Assembly (NCBI RefSeq): GCF_016591715.1
Contig: NZ_AP024109.1
Location: 2,976,001 to 3,040,000 of the forward strand
Direction: 5' to 3'
Source: Mesorhizobium sp. J8
GTDB lineage: Bacteria; Pseudomonadota; Alphaproteobacteria; Rhizobiales; Rhizobiaceae
DNA: 64,000 bases
Positions within the stretch are counted from its first letter, which is position 1. Each line of letters opens with the position of its first letter. The notes beneath the pieces are model-generated. The model worked only from the letters and a program-made list of their open reading frames with translations. It made no database searches and was not told where the DNA came from. Below are positions 18,087-27,144 of this stretch, piece by piece. The position numbers were made by a program, and so were the translations under genes.

Positions 18087-19349
18087 TCAGCGATCGGCCG
18101 ATGTCGGAGCCATGGCGGCGGAACGCGGCTCGCGCATCGTCACCGCAACGATCGCGCCCGACAGGAAGGTCAATGCGGCAATGGCCATGATCGCCGCGGC
18201 GAAGCCGAAGAAGTCGGCGATCAGGCCGGCGGACAGGGCGCCGATCGCGTAGCCGAGGTCGCGCCAGAAACGGTAGACGCTGAGCGAGCGCGCTCGCCAG
18301 GAGGGGTGCGAGGCGTCCGACACCGCCGCGATCAGGCTCGGATAGACCATCGCGGTGCCGAGGCCGAGCAAAAGGCTCGCCAGCAGCCACCAGCCGAAAT
18401 CGCGCGTCAGGGCGGTCAAGAGAAGCCCCGCCGCCTGCGCCCACATGCCGGCGACGATCAGCCCCTTGCGGCCCCATCGGTCGCTCAACGGCCCGGTGGC
18501 GACCTGAAGGATGCCCCACGCCGCCGGATAGACCGCCTTGAGGATGCCGATGCGCTCGACGCCGAGCCCGTTGGCGACGAAGAAAAGCGGAAACAGCCCC
18601 CAGCTCATGCCGTCATTCAGGTTGTTGACCAGGCCGGCCTGCGAGGCCGCGAACAGATTGCGGTCGCCGAACGAGGTCAGCATGAAGATCTCGCGGAAAC
18701 TGAGCGGCGACGAAGCTTTTGGATGATTGGCCAGCTCCAGCCGCACATGCTCGCGGGTGTCGCGCACGAGCAGGATCGACAGCGCCGCGCCGAGGACCGC
18801 GTAGCCGACGCCGAGATAGATCGGCACCGGGCGCAGCCCGTAGCGGCTGGCGAGATAGCCGGTGAGGAAGGCGGTGACGCCGACGGCGAGATAGCCGGCG
18901 AACTCGTTGAGTCCGACGGCGAGCCCGCGCGATTTCGGCCCGACCAGGTCGACCTTCATGATCACCGTCATCGACCAGGCCAGCCCCTGGTTGATGCCGA
19001 GCAGCGCGTTTGCGGCGACGATCCAGGCCCAACTAGGGGCCCAGATGATGATGAAGGGTACCGGCAGGCCGAACAGCCAGCCAAGGATCAGCACGCGTTT
19101 GCGGCCCCATGTGTCGGCAAGCTGGCCGGAGACGAGGTTGGCGCAGGCCTTGACCACGCCGAAGCTGACGATGAAGGACGTGACGAGCGTGGTCGAAGCG
19201 ACGCCGAATTCCTCCGCGCCGATCAGCGGCACGACGGTTCGCTCGATGCCGACCATGCCGCCGACGAAGGCGTTGATCAGCACCAGGAGCGAAAACTGCT
19301 TCCAGTTGGCCTTGAGGCCGAGCGCGACGGCCGACGCCGCTGCGCTCAA
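18087..19349 (-). CDS. MFS transporter
   Basis: A 420-residue major facilitator with about twelve membrane segments. The loop 2-3 signature is GQLADTWGRKRVLILG, and the second half has the related GPLSDRWGRKGLIVAG. The first segment contains MVGIERTVVPLIG, typical of a drug/metabolite-like MFS branch. The start is TTG at 19349 with GGAGC seven bases upstream; no ATG fits the first helix. Substrate unknown. It is followed 59 bp or more downstream by the acyltransferase gene in the same direction. Confidence 0.82.
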   Translation of the reverse strand: MSAAASAVALGLKANWKQFSLLVLINAFVGGMVGIERTVVPLIGAEEFGVASTTLVTSFIVSFGVVKACANLVSGQLADTWGRKRVLILGWLFGLPVPFIIIWAPSWAWIVAANALLGINQGLAWSMTVIMKVDLVGPKSRGLAVGLNEFAGYLAVGVTAFLTGYLASRYGLRPVPIYLGVGYAVLGAALSILLVRDTREHVRLELANHPKASSPLSFREIFMLTSFGDRNLFAASQAGLVNNLNDGMSWGLFPLFFVANGLGVERIGILKAVYPAAWGILQVATGPLSDRWGRKGLIVAGMWAQAAGLLLTALTRDFGWWLLASLLLGLGTAMVYPSLIAAVSDASHPSWRARSLSVYRFWRDLGYAIGALSAGLIADFFGFAAAIMAIAALTFLSGAIVAVTMREPRSAAMAPTSADR

Positions 19350-19735
19350 GATTTTGCTCCGGCGTTGAGCGCCCGGGTCCGGGCGACTTCCGGCGGGGGA
19401 GGGATGTCCTCTTTAAGGAGCGCCCCGATGTCGGGATCGAATACCAAGGGACCAAAAGCGACGCGAGTACCCTGCATGGCGGTATCTTAAGCGTTTCGAA
19501 AGTCTTCGCAAAAGGGATTCAACACGACAAAACGGCGACCAAGGCATTGTTCGGCGGCCGCCGGCTGGAGGACGGCATGCCCGAATGGAAAGCCGCCGGC
19601 CTGCCGGTGGTGGTTGTCTGAGGTGTGGCTGATTGACTGGCCTGGCCTGGCGGGCACCCCAGCAGATCGACGTGCGAGGGCTTCCGAAAGCTGATACATT
19701 CCTCGACGCCTTCATTCATCGGGCGGAGGGTCACG
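19350..19735. other. 386-bp intergenic region without a supported gene
   Basis: Lies between the divergent MFS gene and the phytochelatin-synthase-like gene. I see no RNA gene or clear promoter. The only coding candidate is a 20-28 codon frame ending at 19490, whose ATG at 19428 has AAGGAG upstream; it is too short to support. Longer frames here have no recognisable protein character. Confidence 0.6.
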
Positions 19736-20458
19736 ATGTCTGCGCGTTTTTATTCGCTCCTGCTGGCGTTTTTCCTGGCTGCACCCGGCGCCTTCTCCGA
19801 GACGTTGAAGCTTCCGGACAATCTGACGGGGTTCAGCTCTCCTGCCGGCGAGAGCTTTCTTGCCGAAAGCACAGCGAAGGAAGCCTATTTCCCCCTTGCG
19901 AGCAATTTTCTCACGCAAAAGACGCAGGCCTATTGCGGCGTGGCCAGCATCGTCATGGTGCTGAATGCGCTCAACGTTCCTGCGCCTTCAGTGCCCGAAT
20001 ACGAACCTTACAAGACGTTCACGCAGGACAATGTCCTGAACGAGCATACGGAGGCCATTCTTCCTCGCCAGGTCCTGGATAAGCAGGGAATGACGCTCGA
20101 CCAGATCGGGGCCATTCTTTCCACCCAGCCGATCAAGGCCGAGGTCCGCCACGCCTCGGATGCCAGCCTTGAGCAGTTCCGCACCCAGGCCAGTTCGTTC
20201 CTCGCCAAACCCGGACATTTCGTCATCGTCAACTATGTGCGCAAGGCGATGGGCCAGGAGAAAGGCGGGCATATATCCCCGCTGGCCGCCTACGACGAGA
20301 AAGCGGACAAGTTCCTGATCCTCGATGTCGCCCGCTACAAATACCCGCCGGTGTGGGTGACGACGGCCGACCTGTTCGGAGCGATGAACACGGTCGACAG
20401 CGACAATGAGAACAAAACCCGCGGATATGTGCTGATATCGGCGCCTTTGGGAGAGTAA
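19736..20458 (+). CDS. Exported phytochelatin-synthase-like cysteine protease
   Basis: A 240-residue protein of the phytochelatin synthase family (PF05023), short bacterial form. Signal peptide residues 1-21 (hydrophobic LLLAFFLAAPGAFS) predict export. The catalytic triad can be placed: Cys67 in QAYCGVAS, His179 in GGHISP, Asp197 in LDVARYKYPP, almost the same numbering as the Nostoc alr0975 enzyme. The short bacterial enzymes mainly remove glycine from glutathione and make little phytochelatin, so a periplasmic glutathione or peptide peptidase is the likely role. GGAGGG precedes the ATG. Confidence 0.88.
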   Translation: MSARFYSLLLAFFLAAPGAFSETLKLPDNLTGFSSPAGESFLAESTAKEAYFPLASNFLTQKTQAYCGVASIVMVLNALNVPAPSVPEYEPYKTFTQDNVLNEHTEAILPRQVLDKQGMTLDQIGAILSTQPIKAEVRHASDASLEQFRTQASSFLAKPGHFVIVNYVRKAMGQEKGGHISPLAAYDEKADKFLILDVARYKYPPVWVTTADLFGAMNTVDSDNENKTRGYVLISAPLGE

Positions 20459-20622
20459 TTCAACTGAACTTCCCGTTGAGCGCGCGCATAAGGAGACTTC
20501 ACGCCTTGCAAAAAGCAAACGCCCGCGTTCGCGGCGCAGCGCGCCATACGAACCGCCTCGTGAGCGGCTCGTAACCGAGCAGCCCGCCTGGTCGCAGGCG
20601 AGCCGCCGGCCTGCCTTAAACC

Positions 20623-21192
20623 TCAGTCCTTGGCGCGCTCGACGTAGGAACCGTCGGCGGTCATCACCACGATGCGGGTGCCGGCGGAGATATGCGGCGG
20701 CACGGCGGTGCGCACGCCGTTGGAGAGCACGGCGGGCTTGTAGGAGGAAGACGCCGTCTGGCCCTTGGTGACCGGCTCGGTTTCCACCACCTCGAAGACG
20801 GCGCGCTGCGGCAGCGTCAGCGAGATCGGCACGCCGTTGAACTGCGCGAGCTGCACGGCCATGCCTTCCTGCAGATAGGGCGCCATGTCGCCGACCACGG
20901 CCTCGGAAGCCACGACCTGGTCGTAGCTTTCCGGGTTCATGAAGTGAAAACCTTCGCCGTCGGAATAGAGGAAGGTGTGCTCGCGCTCCTCGACATAGGC
21001 GCGCTCGACCATTTCGGTCGTGCGATAGCGTTCCGACACCTTCACCCCGTCGCCGATGCGGCGCATGTCGAGCTGGGTCACCGGCGTGCCCTTGCCAGGG
21101 TGGATGTTTTCGGCAAAGAGGATGACATAGAGCTTGCCGTCCTTATCGACGACGTTGCCTTTGCGTAAGGAACTGGCGATGACCTTGACCAC
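20623..21192 (-). CDS. efp: Elongation factor P
   Basis: A 189-residue EF-P, which rescues ribosomes stalled at polyproline. Three domains are present: KOW-like N-terminus with the PGKG loop and modifiable Lys34, the EFP OB domain with the [17 protein letters not shown] stretch, and the C-terminal OB domain ending [19 protein letters not shown]. The start is GTG at 21192, giving the usual family length and the N-terminus [14 protein letters not shown]; the frame continues upstream into non-homologous sequence. It is head to head with epmA, whose product lysylates Lys34. Confidence 0.95.
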   Translation of the reverse strand: MVKVIASSLRKGNVVDKDGKLYVILFAENIHPGKGTPVTQLDMRRIGDGVKVSERYRTTEMVERAYVEEREHTFLYSDGEGFHFMNPESYDQVVASEAVVGDMAPYLQEGMAVQLAQFNGVPISLTLPQRAVFEVVETEPVTKGQTASSSYKPAVLSNGVRTAVPPHISAGTRIVVMTADGSYVERAKD

Positions 21193-21321
21193 GATATTGG
21201 ATCCCGTTCGAGTTTTTCGGCCTGCAAGCGTCGATTTCCGCGAAGCGGCGACGGCGGCCATCGCGTGCGCCCTAGCGCATCTTGCGCCGAACCGCCAGTC
21301 TTCGCAGCGATTTTCCTGCCC

Positions 21322-22365
21322 ATGACCGCCGCTTCGCCCTGGTGGACGCCTGATGTCCATGCCGACCGCCGGCCGCGGCTGATGGCGCGCAATGCCATTG
21401 CCGCGGCGCTGCGCGGCTGGTTCGCGGAGCGCGATTTCATCGAGGTGACGACCTCGGCGTTGCAGGTCTCGCCGGGCAACGAGGCGCATCTCGCCGCCTT
21501 CGCCACCGAGGCGATCGGGCCGGACGCATCGCGTCGGCCGCTCTATCTCCACACCTCGCCCGAATTCGCCTGCAAGAAGCTGCTGGCCGCCGGCGAGAAG
21601 CGCATCTTCAGCCTCGGTCCGGTCTGGCGCAACCGCGAGCGCGGACCGCTGCATCACCCCGAGTTCACCATGCTCGAATGGTATCGCGTCGGCGAAACTT
21701 ACGAGCGCCTGATGGACGACTGTGCCGAATTCCTGGCGCTCGCCGCGGAAAAGGCCGGCGCCAGGAGTTTCCGTTTTCGCGGCCGCGAGGCCGATCCGTT
21801 CGCCGAGCCGGAGCGGCTGAGCGTGGCGGAGGCTTTCACGCGCCATGCCGGTATCGACCTGCTCGCGACCGTTTCAGCCGACGGCGGCACCGACCGCGAC
21901 GCGCTTCATGGAGCGCTGGTCCGGGCCGGCCTGCGCACCGCGCCTGACGACAATTGGGCCGATCTCTTTAGCCGGGTGATGGTGGAAAGGATTGAGCCGG
22001 CGCTGGGGCAGGGGCGGGCCACCATCCTCTACGGCTATCCGATATCCGAGGCGGCGCTCGCCCGGCCGAGCGCCGAGGACCCGCGCGTCGCCGAGCGCTT
22101 CGAGCTCTATTGCTGCGGCGTCGAGCTCGCCAACGCCTTCGGCGAGCTCACCGACGCGGCCGAACAGCGCCGCCGCTTTGCCGCCGAGATGGACGAGAAG
22201 GAGCGCGTCTATGGCGAGCGCTATCCGCTGGACGAGGATTTCCTCGCGGCTTTGGCCCTCATGCCTCAGGCCAGCGGCTCGGCCCTCGGCTTCGATCGGC
22301 TGGTGATGCTGGCGACCGGAGCTGCCAGGATCGAGGACGTCATCTGGGCGCCGGTGGCCGACTGA
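21322..22365 (+). CDS. epmA: EF-P lysine aminoacylase EpmA (GenX/PoxA)
   Basis: A 347-residue class II lysyl-tRNA-synthetase-like enzyme without the anticodon-binding domain, the size expected for EpmA. Motif 2 is visible as [25 protein letters not shown] and motif 3 as [13 protein letters not shown]. It activates a lysine (in enterobacteria, beta-lysine made by EpmB) and transfers it to Lys34 of EF-P. The start ATG at 21322 is chosen from the family N-terminus. A 129-bp spacer separates it from efp on the other strand. No epmB gene lies in this window. Confidence 0.93.
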   Translation: MTAASPWWTPDVHADRRPRLMARNAIAAALRGWFAERDFIEVTTSALQVSPGNEAHLAAFATEAIGPDASRRPLYLHTSPEFACKKLLAAGEKRIFSLGPVWRNRERGPLHHPEFTMLEWYRVGETYERLMDDCAEFLALAAEKAGARSFRFRGREADPFAEPERLSVAEAFTRHAGIDLLATVSADGGTDRDALHGALVRAGLRTAPDDNWADLFSRVMVERIEPALGQGRATILYGYPISEAALARPSAEDPRVAERFELYCCGVELANAFGELTDAAEQRRRFAAEMDEKERVYGERYPLDEDFLAALALMPQASGSALGFDRLVMLATGAARIEDVIWAPVAD

Positions 22366-22553
22366 CGCCCTTTCTTGCTGCTGCGGCAAAGCATCCGGGA
22401 CGAACCGCGGCGATTGCCTTGAGATTGCCGCATCCGCCATTGCACAAGCGTCGATGGAACAATAGATGGTGCCCGTGGCATCCGTCGATGGTGCGAATGC
22501 ATCCGTACGCCAGGGTCGCCTGACGGACTGCGTGAACAAACAGGAACAACCTT

Positions 22554-23897
22554 ATGGCCGATAAGCTCGACGCAGCGAAATTGACCGATCGCGTCGCGGC
22601 GCTCGTCGAGGCCGCCAAGCGCGCCGGCGCCGACGCGGCCGACGCGGTGGCGGTGCGCGGCCGCTCGACCGGCGTCTCGGTCCGGCTGGGGAAGGTCGAG
22701 GGCACCGAATCCTCGGAGAGCGAGGACGTTTCGCTGCGCGTCTTCGTCGGCCAGCGCGTGGCCAGCGTCTCGGCGACCGCCGCCTCCGATCCCAAGGCGC
22801 TCGCCGAACGTGCCGTGGCCATGGCCAAGGTCTCGCCCGAGGATCCGTATCAGGGCCTTGCCGATCCGGCGCTGCTTGCTCGTAATTTGCGCGATCTCGA
22901 TCTCTTCGACCCGACAGAAGTTTCGGCCGACCAGCTCAAGGAGGCAGCCCTTGCCGCCGAAGCGGCCGCGTTGGCCGTCAAGGGCGTCACCAATTCCTCG
23001 GGCAGCAGCGCCGGCGCCGGCCTGGGCGGCCTGGTTCTCGCCACCTCGCATGGTTTTGTCGGCCAGTACGTCGCCTCGCGCTTCTCGCGTTCGACCAGCG
23101 TCATTGCCGGTGAGGGAACCGCAATGGAGCGCGACTATGAATTCTCCTCGCGCCAGCATTTCGCCGACCTCGACGCGCCGGAAGAGATTGGCCGCAAGGC
23201 CGGTGAACGCGCGGTGCGCCGTCTCGGAGCCCGCAAGGCGGCGACCGGCCCGGTCGACGTGGTGTTCGATCCGCGCGTGGCGCGCGGCATAGCCGGCCAT
23301 CTCGCCGGCGCCATCAACGGTGCGGCGGTAGCCCGCAAGACCAGCTTCCTGCGCGACATGATGGGCAGAGAGGTGGCTTCGGCCGCGATCACCGTCACCG
23401 ACGAGCCTTTGCGGCGGCGCGGCCAGGCCTCGCGCCCCTTCGACGGCGAAGGGGTCGAAGGCGAGAAGCTGCTGATGGTCGACAAGGGTGTCTTGAACCA
23501 CTGGTTCCTGTCGACCTCGGCCGCGCGCGAGCTTGGCCTCGTCACCAATGGGCGCGGCTCGCGCAGCGGCTCGTCGGTCTCGCCGTCCTCGACCAACCTT
23601 GCCATCGAGCCCGGCGAGCGTTCGCCGGAAGACCTCATCGCATCGCTGAAACGTGGCTTCTATGTCACCGAGGTCTTCGGCCAGGGCGTCGACATGGTGA
23701 CCGGTGAATACAGCCGCGGCGCCTCCGGCTACTGGATCGAGAACGGCGCGCTGGCCTATCCGGTGGCCGAGGTGACGATCGCTTCGAACCTGAAGACCAT
23801 GTTCCTCAACATGGTGCCGGCGAACGACCTCGACCGCAATTTCGGCACGGCGGCGCCGACGCTCCTGATCGAAGGGATGACCCTTGCCGGCGCTTGA
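22554..23897 (+). CDS. pmbA: TldD/PmbA family metallopeptidase
   Basis: A 447-residue PmbA/TldE-type protein. Family features: RGRSTGVSVRLGKVEGTESSESEDVSLRVFVGQRVASVS near the N-terminus, and near the C-terminus TNLAIEPGERSPEDLI, GFYVTEVFGQGVDMVTGEYSRGASGYWIENG. TldD/TldE heterodimers degrade unfolded peptides and mature microcin B17 and CcdA; PmbA is the subunit without the metal HExxxH site, and I see no such motif here. It leads a run of six same-strand genes ending in lpxK. Confidence 0.88.
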   Translation: MADKLDAAKLTDRVAALVEAAKRAGADAADAVAVRGRSTGVSVRLGKVEGTESSESEDVSLRVFVGQRVASVSATAASDPKALAERAVAMAKVSPEDPYQGLADPALLARNLRDLDLFDPTEVSADQLKEAALAAEAAALAVKGVTNSSGSSAGAGLGGLVLATSHGFVGQYVASRFSRSTSVIAGEGTAMERDYEFSSRQHFADLDAPEEIGRKAGERAVRRLGARKAATGPVDVVFDPRVARGIAGHLAGAINGAAVARKTSFLRDMMGREVASAAITVTDEPLRRRGQASRPFDGEGVEGEKLLMVDKGVLNHWFLSTSAARELGLVTNGRGSRSGSSVSPSSTNLAIEPGERSPEDLIASLKRGFYVTEVFGQGVDMVTGEYSRGASGYWIENGALAYPVAEVTIASNLKTMFLNMVPANDLDRNFGTAAPTLLIEGMTLAGA

Positions 23898-24693
23898 CCA
23901 ATTGACATCGAGCGCGGCCCGCGACGATCTCGTTCTGTTGCGCGATGCCGCGCGGGAGGCCGGCGCCATCGCCATGCGCTATTTCGGCAACAACCCGCAG
24001 GTGTGGATGAAGGGAGGCACCTCGCCGGTCAGCGAGGCCGACCATGCGGCCGACGCCTATCTCCGCGAGACCTTGCTCAGGGCGCGTCCGGATTACGGTT
24101 GGCTGTCGGAAGAGACCGCCGACGACCACGCCAGGCTGTCGGCGCGCCGCACCTTCGTCGTCGACCCGATCGACGGCACGCGCGGCTTTCTCGATGGCCT
24201 GCATTCCTGGTGCGTCAGCGTCGCCGTGGTCGAGGACGGGCGCTCGCTCGCCGGCGTGCTCGAATGCCCGGCCAAGGGCGAGACTTATTGGGCGCTGCCG
24301 GGCGAGGGTGCCTATCTCAACGACAAGCGCATCCACGTGCGTCCGCTGGGCGAAAGCGTCGATATCGGCGGACCGAAGCCGCTGGTCGATCTGATGCCGC
24401 AAGCCTGGCAGGACAGGCTGCGCCGGACGGCGTACATTCCCTCGCTTGCCTATCGGCTGGCGATGATCGCCGCCGGCAAGCTCGACGCGACCTTCGTCAA
24501 GCCGAACGCGCATGACTGGGACATCGCCGCCGCCGACCTCATCCTCACCGAGGCCGGCGGCGCGCTGCTTGATCGCGCCGGCAAGCCGCCGCGCTACGCC
24601 GGCGAGGTGATCAACCACGGCGCGCTCGCCGCAGGCAGCGGCGAACTGCTCGGCGTGCTGGCCGGCGTAATTGCCGGCCTTGACCAAGGGTGA
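23884..24693 (+). CDS. cysQ: 3'(2'),5'-bisphosphate nucleotidase CysQ-like
   Basis: About 269 residues of the inositol monophosphatase superfamily. Metal-binding motifs are in order: SEE near residue 76, DPIDGTRGF near residue 96 and WDIAAADLI near residue 218. CysQ hydrolyses 3'-phosphoadenosine 5'-phosphate, a by-product of sulfate assimilation; inositol phosphatase activity is the alternative. No ATG suits the N-terminus. TTG at 23884 overlaps the end of pmbA by 14 bp; TTG at 23902 would avoid the overlap. Translation is probably coupled to pmbA. Confidence 0.85.
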   Translation: MPALDQLTSSAARDDLVLLRDAAREAGAIAMRYFGNNPQVWMKGGTSPVSEADHAADAYLRETLLRARPDYGWLSEETADDHARLSARRTFVVDPIDGTRGFLDGLHSWCVSVAVVEDGRSLAGVLECPAKGETYWALPGEGAYLNDKRIHVRPLGESVDIGGPKPLVDLMPQAWQDRLRRTAYIPSLAYRLAMIAAGKLDATFVKPNAHDWDIAAADLILTEAGGALLDRAGKPPRYAGEVINHGALAAGSGELLGVLAGVIAGLDQG

Positions 24694-24768
24694 GTCGGCC
24701 CGCAGTTCCAAAATCGGCCACTTTGGGCTAAACATCTCACAAAATTCATGAATCTGCGAAGGATCGGC

Positions 24769-25014
24769 ATGGCCGTGGAAGACGGAAAGAAACAGCTTTT
24801 GCACCTTGTGTTTGGCGGCGAGCTGAAAAAGCTGGGCGGAACCGAGTTTCGTGACCTGGACGCGCTCGACATCGTCGGAATCTACCCCGACTATCAATCG
24901 GCGCACGCCGCTTGGAAGGCGAAGGCGCAGGCCAGTGTCGACAATGCCCACATGCGTTATTTCGTTGTTCATCTGCACCGTTTGCTCGATCCAGACTCGA
25001 AGGCCGGCGGTTGA
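24769..25014 (+). CDS. DUF4170 domain protein
   Basis: An 81-residue protein of the DUF4170 family, recognised from LHLVFGGELKKLGGTEFRDL, VGIYPDYQSAHAAWKAKAQASVD and RYFVVHLHRLLDP. The family is small and largely alphaproteobacterial; its role is unknown, although it is regularly found next to cysQ and KDO transferase genes. ATG at 24769 has AAGGATCGG just upstream; an in-frame ATG at 24748 lacks such a site. It lies between cysQ and the acyltransferase gene with short gaps. Confidence 0.85.
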   Translation: MAVEDGKKQLLHLVFGGELKKLGGTEFRDLDALDIVGIYPDYQSAHAAWKAKAQASVDNAHMRYFVVHLHRLLDPDSKAGG

Positions 25015-25019
25015 CGTCG

Positions 25020-25796
25020 ATGGAGCATGAAGCGGTGAAAGGGGCGACCCGGCGGCGCGCCGCCAGGCGCGGCGGAACGCGCACGCTATGGCGGCGCATC
25101 CGCGAGCCTTTGGCGCAGTCGAGTTTCGTTAAGAACTTCATCGCCAGCCTGTTCGCCTGGTTCCTGCGCCTGATTCGGCTCACCAGCCCGCTGGTCGAGG
25201 GCTCGACCCAGGTTGCCGGCGGCGCCTATGCGCATCTCGAGCCCGGCATCATCGCGCTCTGGCACGGTCAGCATCTTCTCACCCCTGCCTACTATCCCAA
25301 GGGCCGGAAGCTGGTCGCCATGGTCTCGCGCAGCGCCGATGCCGAGCTTCAGGCGCAGATGCTCGAGAAGTTCGGCATCGAGGCCGTGCGCGGCTCCGGC
25401 GGCCGCGACAGTTCGAGGCATCTCGACAAAGGCGGCGCCAAAGCCCTGATCGCACTAAAGAAATCCCTCGTGATCGGCAAGAACGTCGCCATGATCGCCG
25501 ACATTCCGAACGGCACGCCGCGCGATGCCGGGCTCGGCATCGTCCTTCTGGCAAAGCTTTCCGGCCGGCCGATCCTGCCCTCGGCCATCGCCACCAGCCG
25601 CCGCAAGGTGCTGGAGAAGAGCTGGGACAAGACCACCATCAACCTTCCCTTCGGCCGCTCGGCAGTCATCGTGGGCCCGCCTGTCTTCGTGCCGGCCGAT
25701 GCCGACGACGCCGAGATGGAACGCAAGCGACAGGAGGTCACGGCCTCCCTCAACGCCGCGACGGCCGAGGCCTATCGCCTCGTGGATGGCGGCTAA
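25020..25796 (+). CDS. DUF374 lysophospholipid acyltransferase family protein
   Basis: A 258-residue LPLAT-type protein. After a basic N-terminus and one hydrophobic segment (about 36-55) comes WHGQHLLTP, a DUF374 version of the acyltransferase HxxxxD-like block, then SRSADAELQA, the glycine-rich RGSGGRDSSRHLDKGG, and DIPNGTPRDAGLG. DUF374 proteins sit beside KDO transferase and lpxK genes across alphaproteobacteria, so a lipid A acylation or lipid transfer role is likely but unproven here. ATG at 25020 begins 5 bp after the DUF4170 stop; the end overlaps waaA by one base. Confidence 0.88.
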   Translation: MEHEAVKGATRRRAARRGGTRTLWRRIREPLAQSSFVKNFIASLFAWFLRLIRLTSPLVEGSTQVAGGAYAHLEPGIIALWHGQHLLTPAYYPKGRKLVAMVSRSADAELQAQMLEKFGIEAVRGSGGRDSSRHLDKGGAKALIALKKSLVIGKNVAMIADIPNGTPRDAGLGIVLLAKLSGRPILPSAIATSRRKVLEKSWDKTTINLPFGRSAVIVGPPVFVPADADDAEMERKRQEVTASLNAATAEAYRLVDGG

Positions 25797-27112
25797 TGAG
25801 CGAGCGTTGGGCGCGCGTGGCCCTGACGGCCTACCGCTATGCGGGGGCGGCCGCCTATCCGCTGATCGGTCCCTATGTCGCCTGGCGTGCCTCGCGCGGC
25901 AAGGAGGATCGCGCCCGCCGGCGCGAGCGCTACGGCGTTGCGGGGCGTCCGCGGCCGGAAGGGCCGGTGATCTGGATCCATGCGGCGAGCGTCGGCGAGA
26001 CGATCGCGGTGGTGCCGCTGGTCGAGAGCATCCTCGACTATGGGGTCAACATCGTTCTGACCACCGGCACGGTGACGTCGGCCAAGGTCGCCGAAGAGCG
26101 CCTCGGCAGCCGCATCATCCACCAATATGTGCCGCTCGACCTCAAGCCGGCGGTAAGTCGTTTCCTCGATCACTGGCGGCCGGAACTGGCGATCATCGCC
26201 GAATCGGAAATCTGGCCGATGACCATCCTGGAGCTCGGCGCGCGCAACGTGCCGCAGGTTCTGGTCAACGGCCGGCTGTCGGACCGTTCCTTCATGTCCT
26301 GGAAGAAGCGCGCCAGTGTTGCCGAGGCGCTGTTCGAAAACCTTGCCCATGTCATCGCCCAGTCGGATGTCGACGGCGAGCGGTTCCGCGCGCTCGGCGC
26401 CCGGCCGGTCACCGTATCCGGCAACCTCAAGGTCGACACCAACCCGCCGCCGGCCGACGAGCGGGCCTTGGCCACCTTGCAGCGCCAGGTCGGAGAGCGC
26501 CCGACCTGGGCGGCGATCTCGACCCATGACGGCGAGGAGGTCGTGGCCGCCGAGGTCCATGCCAGCCTGCACAGGCGCCATCATGGGCTCTTGACCATCG
26601 TCGTGCCGCGCCATCCCGACCGCGCCGATGCGCTTGCCGCACAGATTTCCGGCATGGGCCTTTCGGTGGCAAGGCGCAGCAAGGGCGACCGCATCTCGCC
26701 CGATACCGATATCCTTCTCGGCGACACGATCGGCGAAATGGGCCTTTATTTGAGGCTGACCGAGATCGCGTTCGTCGGCCGCTCGCTGACGTCGGAAGGC
26801 GGCCAGAATCCGCTCGAGCCGGCAATGCTCGAAACCGCCGTGCTGGCCGGACGCAACGTGCAGAATTTCCGCGAGGCCTATCAGCGCCTGCTCGACAGCG
26901 GCGGCGCCAAGCTGGTGCGCGACCGCGATATGCTGACCGGTGCCGTCAACTTCCTTTTGACCAACGAGGCGGCGCGCCACGAAATGATGGCGGCGGGTGC
27001 TGCCACCGTCGACGAGATGCGCGGCGCGCTCGCCCGCACGCTGAAATCGCTGGAGCCCTATATCCAGCCGCTGGTCGTCAAGGCGCGCCTGAAAGGCGCT
27101 AACGGGCGCTAG
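25796..27112 (+). CDS. waaA: 3-deoxy-D-manno-octulosonic acid transferase (KDO transferase)
   Basis: A 438-residue family GT30 enzyme that adds KDO from CMP-KDO to the lipid A precursor at the inner membrane. Motifs: WIHAASVGETIA near residue 60, TGTVTSAKVAEERLG, YVPLDLKPAVSRFLDHWRPELAIIAESEIWP, and the C-terminal SLTSEGGQNPLEPAML substrate site. The N-terminus is hydrophobic (YRYAGAAAYPLIGPY). ATG overlaps the TAA of the acyltransferase gene by one base, so translation is coupled. lpxK follows after 32 bp. Confidence 0.95.
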   Translation: MSERWARVALTAYRYAGAAAYPLIGPYVAWRASRGKEDRARRRERYGVAGRPRPEGPVIWIHAASVGETIAVVPLVESILDYGVNIVLTTGTVTSAKVAEERLGSRIIHQYVPLDLKPAVSRFLDHWRPELAIIAESEIWPMTILELGARNVPQVLVNGRLSDRSFMSWKKRASVAEALFENLAHVIAQSDVDGERFRALGARPVTVSGNLKVDTNPPPADERALATLQRQVGERPTWAAISTHDGEEVVAAEVHASLHRRHHGLLTIVVPRHPDRADALAAQISGMGLSVARRSKGDRISPDTDILLGDTIGEMGLYLRLTEIAFVGRSLTSEGGQNPLEPAMLETAVLAGRNVQNFREAYQRLLDSGGAKLVRDRDMLTGAVNFLLTNEAARHEMMAAGAATVDEMRGALARTLKSLEPYIQPLVVKARLKGANGR

Positions 27113-27144
27113 CGCATGACGCTAAGAATAGTGGGACAGCTGCG

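Noticed and set aside
19404..19490. Small frame of 20-28 codons with AAGGAG before ATG at 19428
   Set aside because: Too short, no recognisable peptide features; the site may be chance in an intergenic region.
20583..20605. Short hairpin CGCCTG-GTCG-CAGGCG between the phytochelatin-synthase-like gene and efp
   Set aside because: Six-bp stem without a T-run; could be chance in GC-rich DNA.
21193..21846. Upstream extension of the efp frame
   Set aside because: EF-P has a fixed length of about 189 residues, the extension is antisense to epmA and shows no homology.
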